A stretch of 64,000 nt of DNA from Nocardia grenadensis NBRC 108939 (GTDB lineage Bacteria; Actinomycetota; Actinomycetes; Mycobacteriales; Mycobacteriaceae). The stretch covers positions 1 to 64,000 of the forward strand of contig NZ_BDCJ01000009.1 of the NCBI RefSeq assembly GCF_001613445.1. The letters run 5' to 3'. The notes below the pieces were generated by a model that saw only the letters and a program-made list of their open reading frames with translations, was not told where the DNA came from and did no database searches. How positions within the stretch are numbered: position 1 is the first letter of the stretch; every line of letters starts with the position of its first letter. A program made the position numbers and the translations under genes. Positions 37,740-46,028 of the stretch are shown here, piece after piece.

Positions 37740-40067
37740 GTGATTGTACGCGTGCAGAGCACCGAATTGTCGGGTGTTCAACGTTTCGTCCGGCGACTCG
37801 TCTCCGATTGGGGCCCCGGCGCCGGCCGGACGGGCGGTGTGGCACTGCTCGGTTCGCCGCAACAGCGTTCGCGCCGCCGGTCCGCGCCGGACACCGACCT
37901 GCTGATCTGGACGCCGTACACCTGCACGCTGGTGGTACTGGCCGATTTCGGTTCGGTCCAGCACGGTGTGCTCACCACCGGACCCACCGGGCGCTGGCAA
38001 CTCGGTGACGGCGCCGCGGATCTGCGCACCGGGAAGTCCACGCCGAATCCGGTGCTGCGCGGGCGCAAAGTGCGCAGCGAACTGACCGCGCTCTTCCGGC
38101 GGCACGGTCTCTCCGAACATATCGATGTACTCGTGGTATTGATCCCCAAGACCGGTTCGCGGATCACATGGACACCGCCGCCGCCGGAGGACGGTATCGA
38201 GACCGTCCTGGTCCGGATCGGTCGATCCGAGGGATTGACCGAGTATTTCGAGCGATCGGCTACGGGCCCGATGCGCTGGCGCGGCGAGGACATCGAGCGG
38301 GCCTTCGAGATCCTGGGAGCGACAAGATATCTGCCCGATCCGGACGCACTCGGCCAGGAGGGGTTCGCTGTCGCGCCCGGCAGCACTGCCGGTACTCGTG
38401 CCGCTTCGGGCGGGTCAGCGGAGCCGGTGGCCTCGACTGAACCGGGCCCTGTCGCAGCGCTATCCACGACGTCCGGCCTACCCCGGGAAGGACACGTCAC
38501 CGAAGAATTCGTGGCTGCGCCACCCGGTGCTTCCGTGGAACAGGATGACCCCTCCGGCCCGCCGCTCCGGTTTTCGAGCGCCCTACCCGCACCGATGGCC
38601 GCTCCGGACGCGCATCCTGAGCGCGGTGAGATCACCCGTGGAATCGATACGGGCCCGGCCGATTCCGGCGAGCTGCGGAGCGGAGACGAGCGCCCGGTGG
38701 CGAGCGATGCGGCGAACTCGGCCGGTATGCGGGACATGGTTACCTCGGCTCGTGATCGGACCGGCTCGGATCAACGGTTGCCCGGTCCGGATGCCGGGGT
38801 GGAGGACGGCGCCGGGCGCCCGGCCGCGCGGGAATCCGGTGTCGGGGAAAGGGTTACCGGCGATGAGCGCGACGATGGTGTTTCCGCTGGTATGGCGGTG
38901 GAAACACTGCCGCGGCGGGGGGGCTCGGAACGAGAGGCCGGCCCGGAGCCGGTGGCGCGGACCGGCTCGCCGGCGGCATCGGTCGAGCCCGGCGCTCCGA
39001 TGGCACCCACGGCCGTGCGCGATGATCCGGCCGCTGCCCTGGTCGAGCACGGTGGTCCAGCGGCGGCAACAGCGGGGCACGGCAGTGCGGCGCCGACAAC
39101 GGCCGGGTACGGGAGTGCGGCCGAGTCCGGCGTACGGGCAGTGCCGGATCCGGCGGTGTCGCGCGAATTCGCCGGCTCGCAAGGGGACGACGAGCCGGCC
39201 GGCCCCGCCCGTATCGGGTCCCGTTCACCCGGGCACGGCGGCCGGGACTTCCCCGGGGCGGCGCCTGCTTCCGAGTCCGATGGTGGCCACCGGATCGGTG
39301 ACCGCGTCCCGGCGCCGGCGCGGCGGGGTCTCGCCGGGCTCCGGGCGATTCCGGCGCGAGCGCGCCGGGCCGCGTCCGGTCCGCGCCCGGCGGCCCGGCC
39401 ACCCCGGGAGCCCTGGGAGAGTCGCGCCCACGGCGGACCCGTGCGCCGCGGGAAGGATCTGCGGTATCCAGCGGTACTGGGGTTGGCCGGGGTGGCGCTC
39501 GCGGCCGTGACGGCGACAGTTTTCGCGGCGTCCGGCTTCGCCCGATTCGATGTCACCGAATACGGTGACCTGTGCGCGGGCGGTGAGGGGAATCCCGCCG
39601 CCGCACCGTATTCGGCGGCCGGGCCCAGTCCGGTGTATCTCGGCGAGGAACTGGCCGAGTACACCGCGTTCGGGCCCTCGGCGGTATGGCGGCCGATCGA
39701 TTCCGGTGCGGTGCAGCTGGTCGCGTGCGTGGGACAGGAACGCCGCGGGGAACTCGTGCACACCTGCCAGTACCCGCCCGCACCCGGACAGCCGGTGGGC
39801 CGCACCCTCAACCTCTTCACGGCGGTCTATCGCCTCACCGTGTACGAGGCCCGCACCGGGAGCCGGCTGGCCGCGATGGAGATCACCGGCGACGCGTTCG
39901 GTACGGATCCCGCTGCCGCGGTGCCGGATCCGTGTCGCGCGGCCACCGGCGCGCCCGAGGACGGACTTCCGGGACGCCGATACAGCCGGCCCTCGCACCA
40001 GCAGATCGAACAGGCCCTCACCCCGTTCGTGGCACCGGCGTCGCAGCGGGTCCGGGCCGCTCGCTGA
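37740..40067 (+). CDS. Large single-pass membrane protein, possible NERD-like domain
   Basis: 775 aa. Residues 1 to about 205 are globular: VRRLVSDWGPGAGRTGGVALLGS, DTDLLIWTPYTCTLVVLADF and VLRGRKVRSELTALFRR give a beta-alpha pattern that recalls NERD (nuclease-related) domains, but the catalytic Asp/Glu/Lys set is not clearly kept. Residues about 215-570 are disordered, rich in Pro, Ala, Gly, Glu and Arg. One membrane helix (about 578-600, VLGLAGVALAAVTATVFAA) leads to an outer C-terminal domain with four Cys (DLCAG, VACVGQ, HTCQYPP, DPCRA), likely two disulfides. Inside domain, long linker and outside sensor suggest signalling; function unknown. Confidence 0.7.
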   Translation: MIVRVQSTELSGVQRFVRRLVSDWGPGAGRTGGVALLGSPQQRSRRRSAPDTDLLIWTPYTCTLVVLADFGSVQHGVLTTGPTGRWQLGDGAADLRTGKSTPNPVLRGRKVRSELTALFRRHGLSEHIDVLVVLIPKTGSRITWTPPPPEDGIETVLVRIGRSEGLTEYFERSATGPMRWRGEDIERAFEILGATRYLPDPDALGQEGFAVAPGSTAGTRAASGGSAEPVASTEPGPVAALSTTSGLPREGHVTEEFVAAPPGASVEQDDPSGPPLRFSSALPAPMAAPDAHPERGEITRGIDTGPADSGELRSGDERPVASDAANSAGMRDMVTSARDRTGSDQRLPGPDAGVEDGAGRPAARESGVGERVTGDERDDGVSAGMAVETLPRRGGSEREAGPEPVARTGSPAASVEPGAPMAPTAVRDDPAAALVEHGGPAAATAGHGSAAPTTAGYGSAAESGVRAVPDPAVSREFAGSQGDDEPAGPARIGSRSPGHGGRDFPGAAPASESDGGHRIGDRVPAPARRGLAGLRAIPARARRAASGPRPAARPPREPWESRAHGGPVRRGKDLRYPAVLGLAGVALAAVTATVFAASGFARFDVTEYGDLCAGGEGNPAAAPYSAAGPSPVYLGEELAEYTAFGPSAVWRPIDSGAVQLVACVGQERRGELVHTCQYPPAPGQPVGRTLNLFTAVYRLTVYEARTGSRLAAMEITGDAFGTDPAAAVPDPCRAATGAPEDGLPGRRYSRPSHQQIEQALTPFVAPASQRVRAAR

Positions 40068-40230
40068 GTCGGTACCGGCGACCGTGCCGAGTCCGGTCGC
40101 CTGGTGCGGCGCGTCGCCTGTCCGCGCCGGAACCGACGGTGGGCGTCCGCGCAGCCGTTAGGCTCGGGGCACCGCCGATCAACGCCGCACCCGGCACCGG
40201 TGCCGGCCCGAACGCAGGAGACGCAGCACA

Positions 40231-40986
40231 GTGGGCAAAGGTTCGATCCTCATCACCGGTGCGAGTTCGGGTCTGGGCGCCGAGATGGCGCGGCAGTTCG
40301 CCGCCGTCGGCTACGACCTGGCCCTGTGCGCCCGGCGCACGGAGCGGCTCGGCGAGCTGGCCCGGGAGATCGAGGCGGCGCATCCCGGGACCCGGGTGCG
40401 GGTCGCCGAACTGGATGTCACCGATTTCGACGCGGTGCCCGAGGTTTTCGACGGTTTCGCCGCCGACCTAGGCCGGATAGACCGGGTGATCGTCAATGCC
40501 GGTCTCGGCAAAGGGGTGCCGTTCGGGAAGGGGGGCGAACGCCCCAACCGGCAGACCGTGCAGACCAATTTCCTCGGCGCCATGGCTCAGCTGGAGGCGG
40601 CCATGAAGATCTTCCGCGCGCAGGGCGGCGGTCATCTCGTGGTGATCTCATCGATCTCCGCGGTCCGCGGTATGCCCAAGACGATGACCGCCTACGCCGC
40701 GAGCAAGGCCGGGGTGGCCGCGCTGGCCGAGGGCATCGCCGCGGAACGGGTCCCGGGGGTGGATGTCTCGATCATCTATCCCGGCTATATCGCTTCGGAG
40801 ATGAACGACAAGGCCGCGCATCCGCCCACCTTCCTGGTCGATACCCGCACCGGGGTCCGCTCCATGGTGTCGGCGATCGAGAAGCGTCGGTTCAAGGCCT
40901 ACTGCCCGGCGTGGCCGTGGGTACCGCTGGCCTACGCGATGAAGGTGCTGCCGCTGTCCATCGTGCGCCGGCTGGCCGGTATCTGA
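40231..40986 (+). CDS. Short-chain dehydrogenase/reductase
   Basis: 251 aa. Classical SDR: LITGASSGLGAEMA (NAD(P) loop), VIVNAGLGKG (NAG), SSISAVRG (Ser) and YAASKAG (Tyr and Lys), PGYI after. CARRTERL after strand 2 favours NADP. The C-terminus (PWVPLAYAMKVLPLSIVRRLAG) is hydrophobic as in membrane-near mycobacterial SDRs. Substrate unknown. GTG start with GCAGGAGACG upstream. Confidence 0.92.
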   Translation: MGKGSILITGASSGLGAEMARQFAAVGYDLALCARRTERLGELAREIEAAHPGTRVRVAELDVTDFDAVPEVFDGFAADLGRIDRVIVNAGLGKGVPFGKGGERPNRQTVQTNFLGAMAQLEAAMKIFRAQGGGHLVVISSISAVRGMPKTMTAYAASKAGVAALAEGIAAERVPGVDVSIIYPGYIASEMNDKAAHPPTFLVDTRTGVRSMVSAIEKRRFKAYCPAWPWVPLAYAMKVLPLSIVRRLAGI

Positions 40987-40998
40987 GCGGTACCCGGC

Positions 40999-41448
40999 TC
41001 ATTCGGGCGGTTCGAGCACTGTCACGGCCGTGGAGAGGTCGGTGAGCGCGGCCACTATCTCGGTCAGGCGCTCGATACCGAGTTCGGCCGTGAGCCGGGC
41101 AGCGAACTCGGCGTGCCGCGGCGTGATCCGGGTCACCGCGGCGTGACCCGCGTCGGTCATCGCGACCAGTTTCGCGCGGCGGTGCGCCGGATTCGGCCGG
41201 TATTCCGCGAGACCGCGTTCCACCAGCAGGTCGGCGATCCGTTGGACCCCCTGCCGGGTGACACCCATTGCCCGGGCGATGCCGGCCACCGGGAGCGGTT
41301 CGTGCAGTACGGCGCCCAGCACCTGCCACCAGGCGGCGGTGAGACCGGCAGGCCCGGCCAGGTCCTCGGCGATCGCGAGGAACTGGCCGTTGAGCCGAAA
41401 CGAGGTGAGGGCGGCCGTACTGAACAGCTGCTGCTCGGAATTCTGCAC
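40999..41448 (-). CDS. MarR-family transcriptional regulator
   Basis: 149 aa. LTAAWWQVLGAVLHEPLPVAGIARAMGVTRQGVQRIADLLVERGLAEYRPNPAHRRAKLVAMTDAG is the winged helix-turn-helix with its wing. It begins 12 bases after the DJ-1-like gene and is co-transcribed with it, so it probably represses its own operon at the palindromes near 42096-42130. Confidence 0.9.
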   Translation of the reverse strand: MQNSEQQLFSTAALTSFRLNGQFLAIAEDLAGPAGLTAAWWQVLGAVLHEPLPVAGIARAMGVTRQGVQRIADLLVERGLAEYRPNPAHRRAKLVAMTDAGHAAVTRITPRHAEFAARLTAELGIERLTEIVAALTDLSTAVTVLEPPE

Positions 41449-41460
41449 GATGCCCGGACC

Positions 41461-42096
41461 TCAGACCGCTGCCTGCCGCGCCTCGTACTCGGCCAGGGCC
41501 GCGTAACCCGCCGGATCTCCCGCGCCGAACAGGCGGTACCAGCCGTCGAGTACCTCGGGTTCGTAGATCTCCAGGGCGGCCAGCACTTCGCGCGCGAACT
41601 CGAAGGGCGCGGTGGAATTCGCCGTGATCACCCCGCGATCGGTGACCGCCGGTTCGTCGACGTAGTGGTCGCCACCCGCGTACCCGCTGGCGGCCAGGAA
41701 TGCGGCGACATTACTGGTGTGCCGGCGTTCGTCGAGCAGACCCGCCCGCGCGAGGCCGAAGGTCGCGCCACAGATCGCGGCGACCGGGACGCCGGCCGCG
41801 GCGAATTCGCGGGCCTTCCGGGTGAAGGCGTCGAGCTCACCGCGTTCCCAGCCGGTGGCGCCCGGCAGGATGAGCATGGCGCTGTCGGCCGGGGCGAGTT
41901 CGGCCAGGGCGATATCGGGCACGATGCGCATACCACCCATGGTGGTGACGGGCTCGGTGCTCATGCCGACGGTACGGGTGCGGTAGGCGCCGGGTTCGCG
42001 GTGCCAGGCGTCGTTGTTGATATGCGCGGTCGCCGCGCCCACCTCCCAGTCGGCGAGGGTGTCGAAGACGGCCACGTGCACGAATTTCGGGATCAT
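41461..42096 (-). CDS. DJ-1/PfpI-family protein
   Basis: 211 aa. DJ-1/PfpI glutamine-amidotransferase-like fold with the conserved elbow Cys in VAAICGATFGLARAGLLD and an early Glu/Asp in VFDTLADWEVG; LILPGATGWE precedes. Members act as deglycases, proteases or thiol-reactive stress proteins. With the MarR gene it forms an electrophile- or stress-type switch. The ATG overlaps the first operator palindrome. Confidence 0.9.
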   Translation of the reverse strand: MIPKFVHVAVFDTLADWEVGAATAHINNDAWHREPGAYRTRTVGMSTEPVTTMGGMRIVPDIALAELAPADSAMLILPGATGWERGELDAFTRKAREFAAAGVPVAAICGATFGLARAGLLDERRHTSNVAAFLAASGYAGGDHYVDEPAVTDRGVITANSTAPFEFAREVLAALEIYEPEVLDGWYRLFGAGDPAGYAALAEYEARQAAV

Positions 42097-42130
42097 GACA
42101 ATATCCTGTCAATACGACATCATGCTGTCA
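42096..42130 (-). promoter_or_regulatory. Tandem TGACA-N6-TGTCA operators, MarR-DJ-1 operon
   Basis: TGACA-N6-TGTCA at 42096-42111 and CGACA-N6-TGTCA at 42115-42130 are centred 19 bases apart, about two helix turns. They contain TTGACA in minus-strand orientation (a -35 candidate) and reach into the DJ-1 start codon. This layout fits two MarR dimers side by side. Confidence 0.7.
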
Positions 42131-42137
42131 ATGTGGA

Positions 42138-42270
42138 TCAGAAGCGTGGTGTCCCGCCCACCGCCCCGTCGCGTTCGAGAGCGGCCACCTCCGCCGTGCT
42201 GTATCCGAGTTCGGCCAGTACCGCGTGGTTGTCCTGACCGAGTAGCGGGGCGTGGGCGCGGTGGTAGCGG
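42138..42270 (-). pseudogene. 3' remnant of a CaiB/BaiF CoA-transferase gene
   Basis: The minus strand reads APLLGQDNHAVLAELGYS, then TAEVAALERDGAVGG and a stop at 42138. This is the C-terminal end of family III CoA-transferases. The other 90 percent is missing; sequence joins directly to a P450 remnant at about 42272. Confidence 0.75.
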
Positions 42271-42272
42271 CC

Positions 42273-42647
42273 GGGACGAGGAGCTGCTGCGCTATCTCAG
42301 CATCATCCAGAACGGTCAGCGCCGAGCCGCGCTCGACGATACCGAGATCGGCGCTCAGACGATCCCGGGGCCGGTGAGGGCCTGATCATCGACCTCGCCC
42401 CGGCCAACTGGAATCTTGCCCAGTTCCCCGAGCCCGACAAGCTCGACTTGACCCGCCCGGCCCGCTCGCACGTCGGCTTCGGTTTCGGCCCGCACCAGTG
42501 CGTCGGCCAGCAGCCGGCCCAGGGGGATTACAGATCGTCTTCGAAACCCTGCTGCGGCGGATTCCCGCCATGCGCCTGGCGATTGCGGCCGAGGATGCCG
42601 AGTTCGAACACGACAAGCTCGCCTTCGGCGTAAACCGCTACCTGTGA
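42273..42647 (+). pseudogene. 3' remnant of a cytochrome P450 gene
   Basis: The plus strand encodes the end of a P450: EELLRYLSIIQNGQRRAAL, DTEIGAQTI, then after a one-base shift near 42370 GEGLIIDLAPANWN, RPARSHVGFGFGPHQCVGQQ (haem Cys), then after another shift near 42527 QIVFETLLRRIPAMRLAI and stop. The first 70 percent is absent. It is clearly different from the intact P450 that follows, so it marks a lost neighbour gene rather than a duplicate. Confidence 0.8.
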
Positions 42648-42689
42648 CGTGATGACCACGCCGCACAACTCCCGGAGAGGAAACGACCT

Positions 42690-43886
42690 GTGACGACCAG
42701 TCTGCCCGGCAACATCTACTACGACCCCTACGATGTCGAGCTGAACGCCGACCCGTATCCCATGTTCAAACGGCTCCGCGACGAGCGACCGCTCTACTAC
42801 AACGAAACCCACGATTTCTACGCACTGAGCCGGTTCGCCGACGTCAATGCCGCCCTGATGGACCAGGAAACCTTCAGTTCGGCGCGTGGCGCGATCATCG
42901 AACTCGTCCAGACGAATATCGAGATCCCGCCGGGTGTGCTGCTCTTCGAGGATCCACCCGTCCACACCATGCACCGCAAACTGCTGTCGCGCATGTTCAT
43001 CCCGCGCAAGATCTCCGCGCTGGAAGAAAAGGTGCGCGGGTTCTGCCGGCGCAGCCTCGACCCGTTCGTCGGCACCGGCCGTATCGATTTCATCGCCGAC
43101 CTGGGCGCGCAGATGCCCATGCGGACCATCGGCATGCTGCTCGGCATTCCCGAAGAGGAACAGGAGGCGGTCCGGGATCGTGCCAACGACCTGACACGCA
43201 CCGAAGAGGGCAAGCCGATGCAGTTCTCGGCGGAGAGCCTGGCCGGTGAATTTCTTGGGAAGTACGTCGACTGGCGGGCCGACAACCCCTCCGATGACAT
43301 CATCTCCGAACTGCTCGATGTCGAATTCGAAGACGAGACCGGCACCCTGCGCCACCTGACCCGCGCCGAGGTGCTCGCCTACATCAATTTCGTATCCGTG
43401 GCCGGTAACGAGACCACCAGCCGGCTGATCGGCTGGGCGGGCAAGGTCCTCTCCGAACACCCCGACCAGCGCCGCGAACTCGTCGAGAACCCGTCTCTCA
43501 TTCCCGCCGCCATCGAGGAACTGCTGCGCTTCGAACCCCCCGCGCCGCACGTGGCCCGCTATGTGACCCGGGATATCGAATTCCACGGCACGACGGTGCC
43601 CGCGGGCAGCGCCATGATGATGCTCATCGGCGCCGCCAACCGCGACCACCGCCAATTCGCGCCTGACGGCGATGTCTTCGATATCCACCGGGAGGCCAAA
43701 CCGCACCTGGCCTTTGGCGTGGGCACTCACTTCTGCATGGGTTCGGCGCTGGCGCGATTGGAAGGCCGGATCGCACTGGAGGAGATCCTGAAACGCTTCC
43801 CGGAGTGGGAGGCCGACGCGTCCGACGCCAAACTCTCATCGACCTCCACAGTGCGCGGCTGGGAGAGTATGCCGGCCACGTTCTGA
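42690..43886 (+). CDS. Cytochrome P450
   Basis: 398 aa, soluble bacterial type. I-helix NFVSVAGNETTSRLIGWAG, K-helix ExxR in EELLRFEPPAPHVAR, and the haem loop FGVGTHFCMGSALARLEG with the Cys near residue 348. DPYPMFKRLRDERPLYYN is the usual opening. Substrate unknown; steroid, fatty-acid or xenobiotic hydroxylation is possible. No ferredoxin gene is adjacent. The GTG follows GGAGAGGAAACG. Confidence 0.93.
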   Translation: MTTSLPGNIYYDPYDVELNADPYPMFKRLRDERPLYYNETHDFYALSRFADVNAALMDQETFSSARGAIIELVQTNIEIPPGVLLFEDPPVHTMHRKLLSRMFIPRKISALEEKVRGFCRRSLDPFVGTGRIDFIADLGAQMPMRTIGMLLGIPEEEQEAVRDRANDLTRTEEGKPMQFSAESLAGEFLGKYVDWRADNPSDDIISELLDVEFEDETGTLRHLTRAEVLAYINFVSVAGNETTSRLIGWAGKVLSEHPDQRRELVENPSLIPAAIEELLRFEPPAPHVARYVTRDIEFHGTTVPAGSAMMMLIGAANRDHRQFAPDGDVFDIHREAKPHLAFGVGTHFCMGSALARLEGRIALEEILKRFPEWEADASDAKLSSTSTVRGWESMPATF

Positions 43887-44019
43887 GGGGAGCCGACGGC
43901 AGGGGCGGCGTAATAGGGGGAGTATTCCGCCCGGCTGTCGACTCGTCATCGGTTGCCCGGCCGTTCGACCTCCAGCGCTTCCTCTTTCTCGGACACCGCC
44001 CGTTTCGGGCTCGGTGGTC

Positions 44020-44598
44020 TCAGAGGGTCATTACGTGTCGTTCCAGCACGGTGAGAATCGTCGCGCGGTCGACGGACCCGTGCGGCGTGACCGCGTCCAG
44101 CGACAAACCGGAGATCAGCGCGGCAAGATGCGCGGCGGCCGAAGCCGGGTCGGCGGTGCCGGTCGCGGCCACCGCGTCGGTGAGTACCTGTCGCAGATCC
44201 GCGGCCATCTGCCGCACCACCGGCCCGAACGCCGGGTCGAGCCGGGATGCGGCGATGATCTCCAGCAGGACGACGGCTTCCCGGTGGCGTTCCTCGTCCA
44301 GCGGTACCAGTTCCGCGAGCACGGCGAGCAGGTGCCCGCGGGCCGCCCCGCGGTCCCCGTTCCCGGGTGCGGGGTGACGGGTGAGGCGTTGCCCCATCCG
44401 GTTGCCGACCTCGGCCGCCACTGCCACGACCAGCGATTCGTGGTCGGCGAAGTAGTGCCGCACCGACCCCACGTTCAGGTCGGCCTCCACCGCGACCTTC
44501 CGGAAGGTCGCGGCGGCGATACCGCCGCGCACGATCAGGCGCAGCGCGGCGTCGACGATATGGCGGCGGCGCGCCTCGGCATCTACTCGGACCGGCAC
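44020..44598 (-). CDS. TetR-family regulator
   Basis: 192 aa. RRRHIVDAALRLIVRGGIAAATFRKVAVEADLNVGSVRHYFADHESLVVAV is the helix-turn-helix of the BetI-like TetR group; the C-terminal domain ends ALISGLSLDAVTPHG. It is divergent from the methyltransferase gene, and a palindrome lies in the 85-base gap, so it probably represses both. GTG start. Confidence 0.9.
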   Translation of the reverse strand: MPVRVDAEARRRHIVDAALRLIVRGGIAAATFRKVAVEADLNVGSVRHYFADHESLVVAVAAEVGNRMGQRLTRHPAPGNGDRGAARGHLLAVLAELVPLDEERHREAVVLLEIIAASRLDPAFGPVVRQMAADLRQVLTDAVAATGTADPASAAAHLAALISGLSLDAVTPHGSVDRATILTVLERHVMTL

Positions 44599-44630
44599 CG
44601 GTCCAGTCTAGAAAATCGGTTCAGGTTTGT

Positions 44631-44646
44631 ATCACGGGTGTGATAA
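44631..44646. promoter_or_regulatory. Palindromic operator TATCAC-N4-GTGATA
   Basis: TATCAC GGGT GTGATA is a perfect 6-bp inverted repeat flanked by TTTG and AAAA. It is central between the divergent TetR gene and the methyltransferase gene, the expected place for a TetR operator. Confidence 0.7.
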
Positions 44647-44683
44647 AAAGGTCGCCCGTGCTACCGACCTGTAGAAAGGACCG

Positions 44684-45523
44684 ATGATGGACGAGGCCGC
44701 GGCGATTGCCGCCAACCGGGCGAACTGGGACGACCGGGCCGAGGTCCACCGGCGTTCGCGCATGTACGACGTGGATGCCTTCGTAGCCGATGCCGAACGG
44801 ATCTCTCCGGTGGTGCGCAATGATCTGGCGGTGCTGGCCGCGCATCTGCCGGAATCCGGAGTACGGGATCGGTCCCTGTTGCATCTGCAGTGTCATATCG
44901 GCATCGACACACTCTCCTGGTCCCGCCTGGGCGCGGTCGAAGTGCACGGGCTCGATTTCTCGCCCAACTCGCTGAGGCACGCCGCGCGGATCGCGCAGGC
45001 CGCCGGTCGCGGGATCACCTTCGTGGAAGGCGACGCACGATTCGCCTCGGCCGTGCTGGACCGCCGGTTCGACCTCGTAGTCACCAGTGCCGGAACCATT
45101 GTATGGCTACCCGAACTGGATGACTGGGCGCGGTCGATCCACGACCTCCTCGAACCCGGCGGGCTATTCCTGATCCGCGACGACCATCCGATCCTCGGAT
45201 CCATGGAATTCGAGCCCTGGCAGATCACCGACGATTATCTGGGCGGCGGCGGTCACCGCATCTACATCGAATCCGGTAGCTATACCGAGGACTCGTCCGG
45301 GCAGATCGCGCACGACACCGTGTCCGAGTGGCGGCACGGCCTGGGCGAGGTGGTCGGCGCGCTGCTCCGAGCGGGGCTGCGGATCGCCGCGGTGGAGGAA
45401 CTGCCCGCCATGGACTGGCCTGCCTTCCCCGGCCTGGTGTTGTGCCCGCAGGGGTGGACGCTGCCGCCGGAAGCGCCGCGGATCCCACTGAACTTCGCCG
45501 TCGTGGCCACGCGACCGGACTGA
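44684..45523 (+). CDS. Class I SAM methyltransferase
   Basis: 279 aa. LLHLQCHIGIDTLSWSRLGAVEVHGLDFSPNSLRHA is motif I with the acidic end of strand 2, and VTSAGTIVWLPELDDWARSIHDLLEPGGLFLIRDDHP continues the fold. The N-terminal NRANWDDRAEVH is typical of a large actinobacterial group of small-molecule methyltransferases of unknown substrate. Probably under control of the divergent TetR. Confidence 0.9.
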   Translation: MMDEAAAIAANRANWDDRAEVHRRSRMYDVDAFVADAERISPVVRNDLAVLAAHLPESGVRDRSLLHLQCHIGIDTLSWSRLGAVEVHGLDFSPNSLRHAARIAQAAGRGITFVEGDARFASAVLDRRFDLVVTSAGTIVWLPELDDWARSIHDLLEPGGLFLIRDDHPILGSMEFEPWQITDDYLGGGGHRIYIESGSYTEDSSGQIAHDTVSEWRHGLGEVVGALLRAGLRIAAVEELPAMDWPAFPGLVLCPQGWTLPPEAPRIPLNFAVVATRPD

Positions 45524-45577
45524 CCGTGCCGCCCCGCCCGCTCGGCCGGTTCGATGGGGCGGGTCCCGTCTCCCCTC

Positions 45578-45583
45578 TACGCT
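45578..45583 (+). promoter_or_regulatory. Leaderless -10 element TACGCT
   Basis: TACGCT sits six bases before the ATG at 45590, the same arrangement as at 35226. No ribosome-binding site is present. Confidence 0.5.
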
Positions 45584-45589
45584 GGGTTG

Positions 45590-45793
45590 ATGTTCTTCAT
45601 CTTCGGTTTCGGCACCAAGCGGCGGAACCTCGGCCCCGGCGGAACCCGGACCTGCCCACGCTGCCACAACACGACGCAATGGCTGCGGGTACAAGAGTTC
45701 AAACAGCTCACGGTGTTCTTCGTCCCGGTCGCACGCTGGAAGCGCCGCTCACTCGAGGTGTGCGGAATCTGCGGCACCGCGATCGAAGCCTGA
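45590..45793 (+). CDS. Zinc-ribbon small membrane-associated protein
   Basis: 67 aa. MFFIFGFGTKRRNLGPGGTR opens hydrophobic, then CPRCHN and CGICG form two CxxC zinc knuckles separated by the hydrophobic QLTVFFVPVARWKRRS. This is the common zinc-ribbon_15-type actinobacterial protein; role unknown. The start is set by the -10 box, as a longer reading would add 12 unrelated residues. Confidence 0.8.
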   Translation: MFFIFGFGTKRRNLGPGGTRTCPRCHNTTQWLRVQEFKQLTVFFVPVARWKRRSLEVCGICGTAIEA

Positions 45794-45837
45794 GCCGAGG
45801 CGCCGGCCTCGTTCTCCGGCGCCACGAGGTTCACCGA

Positions 45838-46020
45838 ACCCTGTCCGACGGTCGACAGCTCGGCCGAGGAACATATCCGGGATCGGGTTCGTGCCGCCGC
45901 CGTATTCCGACCAGGCCGGTCCGGCCGGATTCGATGAGGGCGGTGGCGTCGAAATAGCAGTTGCCGGTGTTGTATCGCGCCTTACGGGACAGGATTTCCG
46001 CGGCGGCGTCACCCATGATC
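45838..46020 (-). pseudogene. 3' remnant of an SDR gene, frameshifted
   Basis: The minus strand reads MGDAAAEILSRKARYNTGNC then YFDATALIESGRTGLV, the C-terminal end of HSDL2-like short-chain dehydrogenases; after a frameshift near 45910 it continues EYGGGTNPIPDMFLG. The catalytic part is missing and the remnant starts right after the stop of the endonuclease/phosphatase gene. Confidence 0.7.
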
Positions 46021-46028
46021 CGCGCCCG

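Noticed and set aside
37500..43900. A biosynthetic gene cluster around the P450 and methyltransferase
   Set aside because: No synthase, NRPS or terpene gene is present; the genes have separate regulators and strands.
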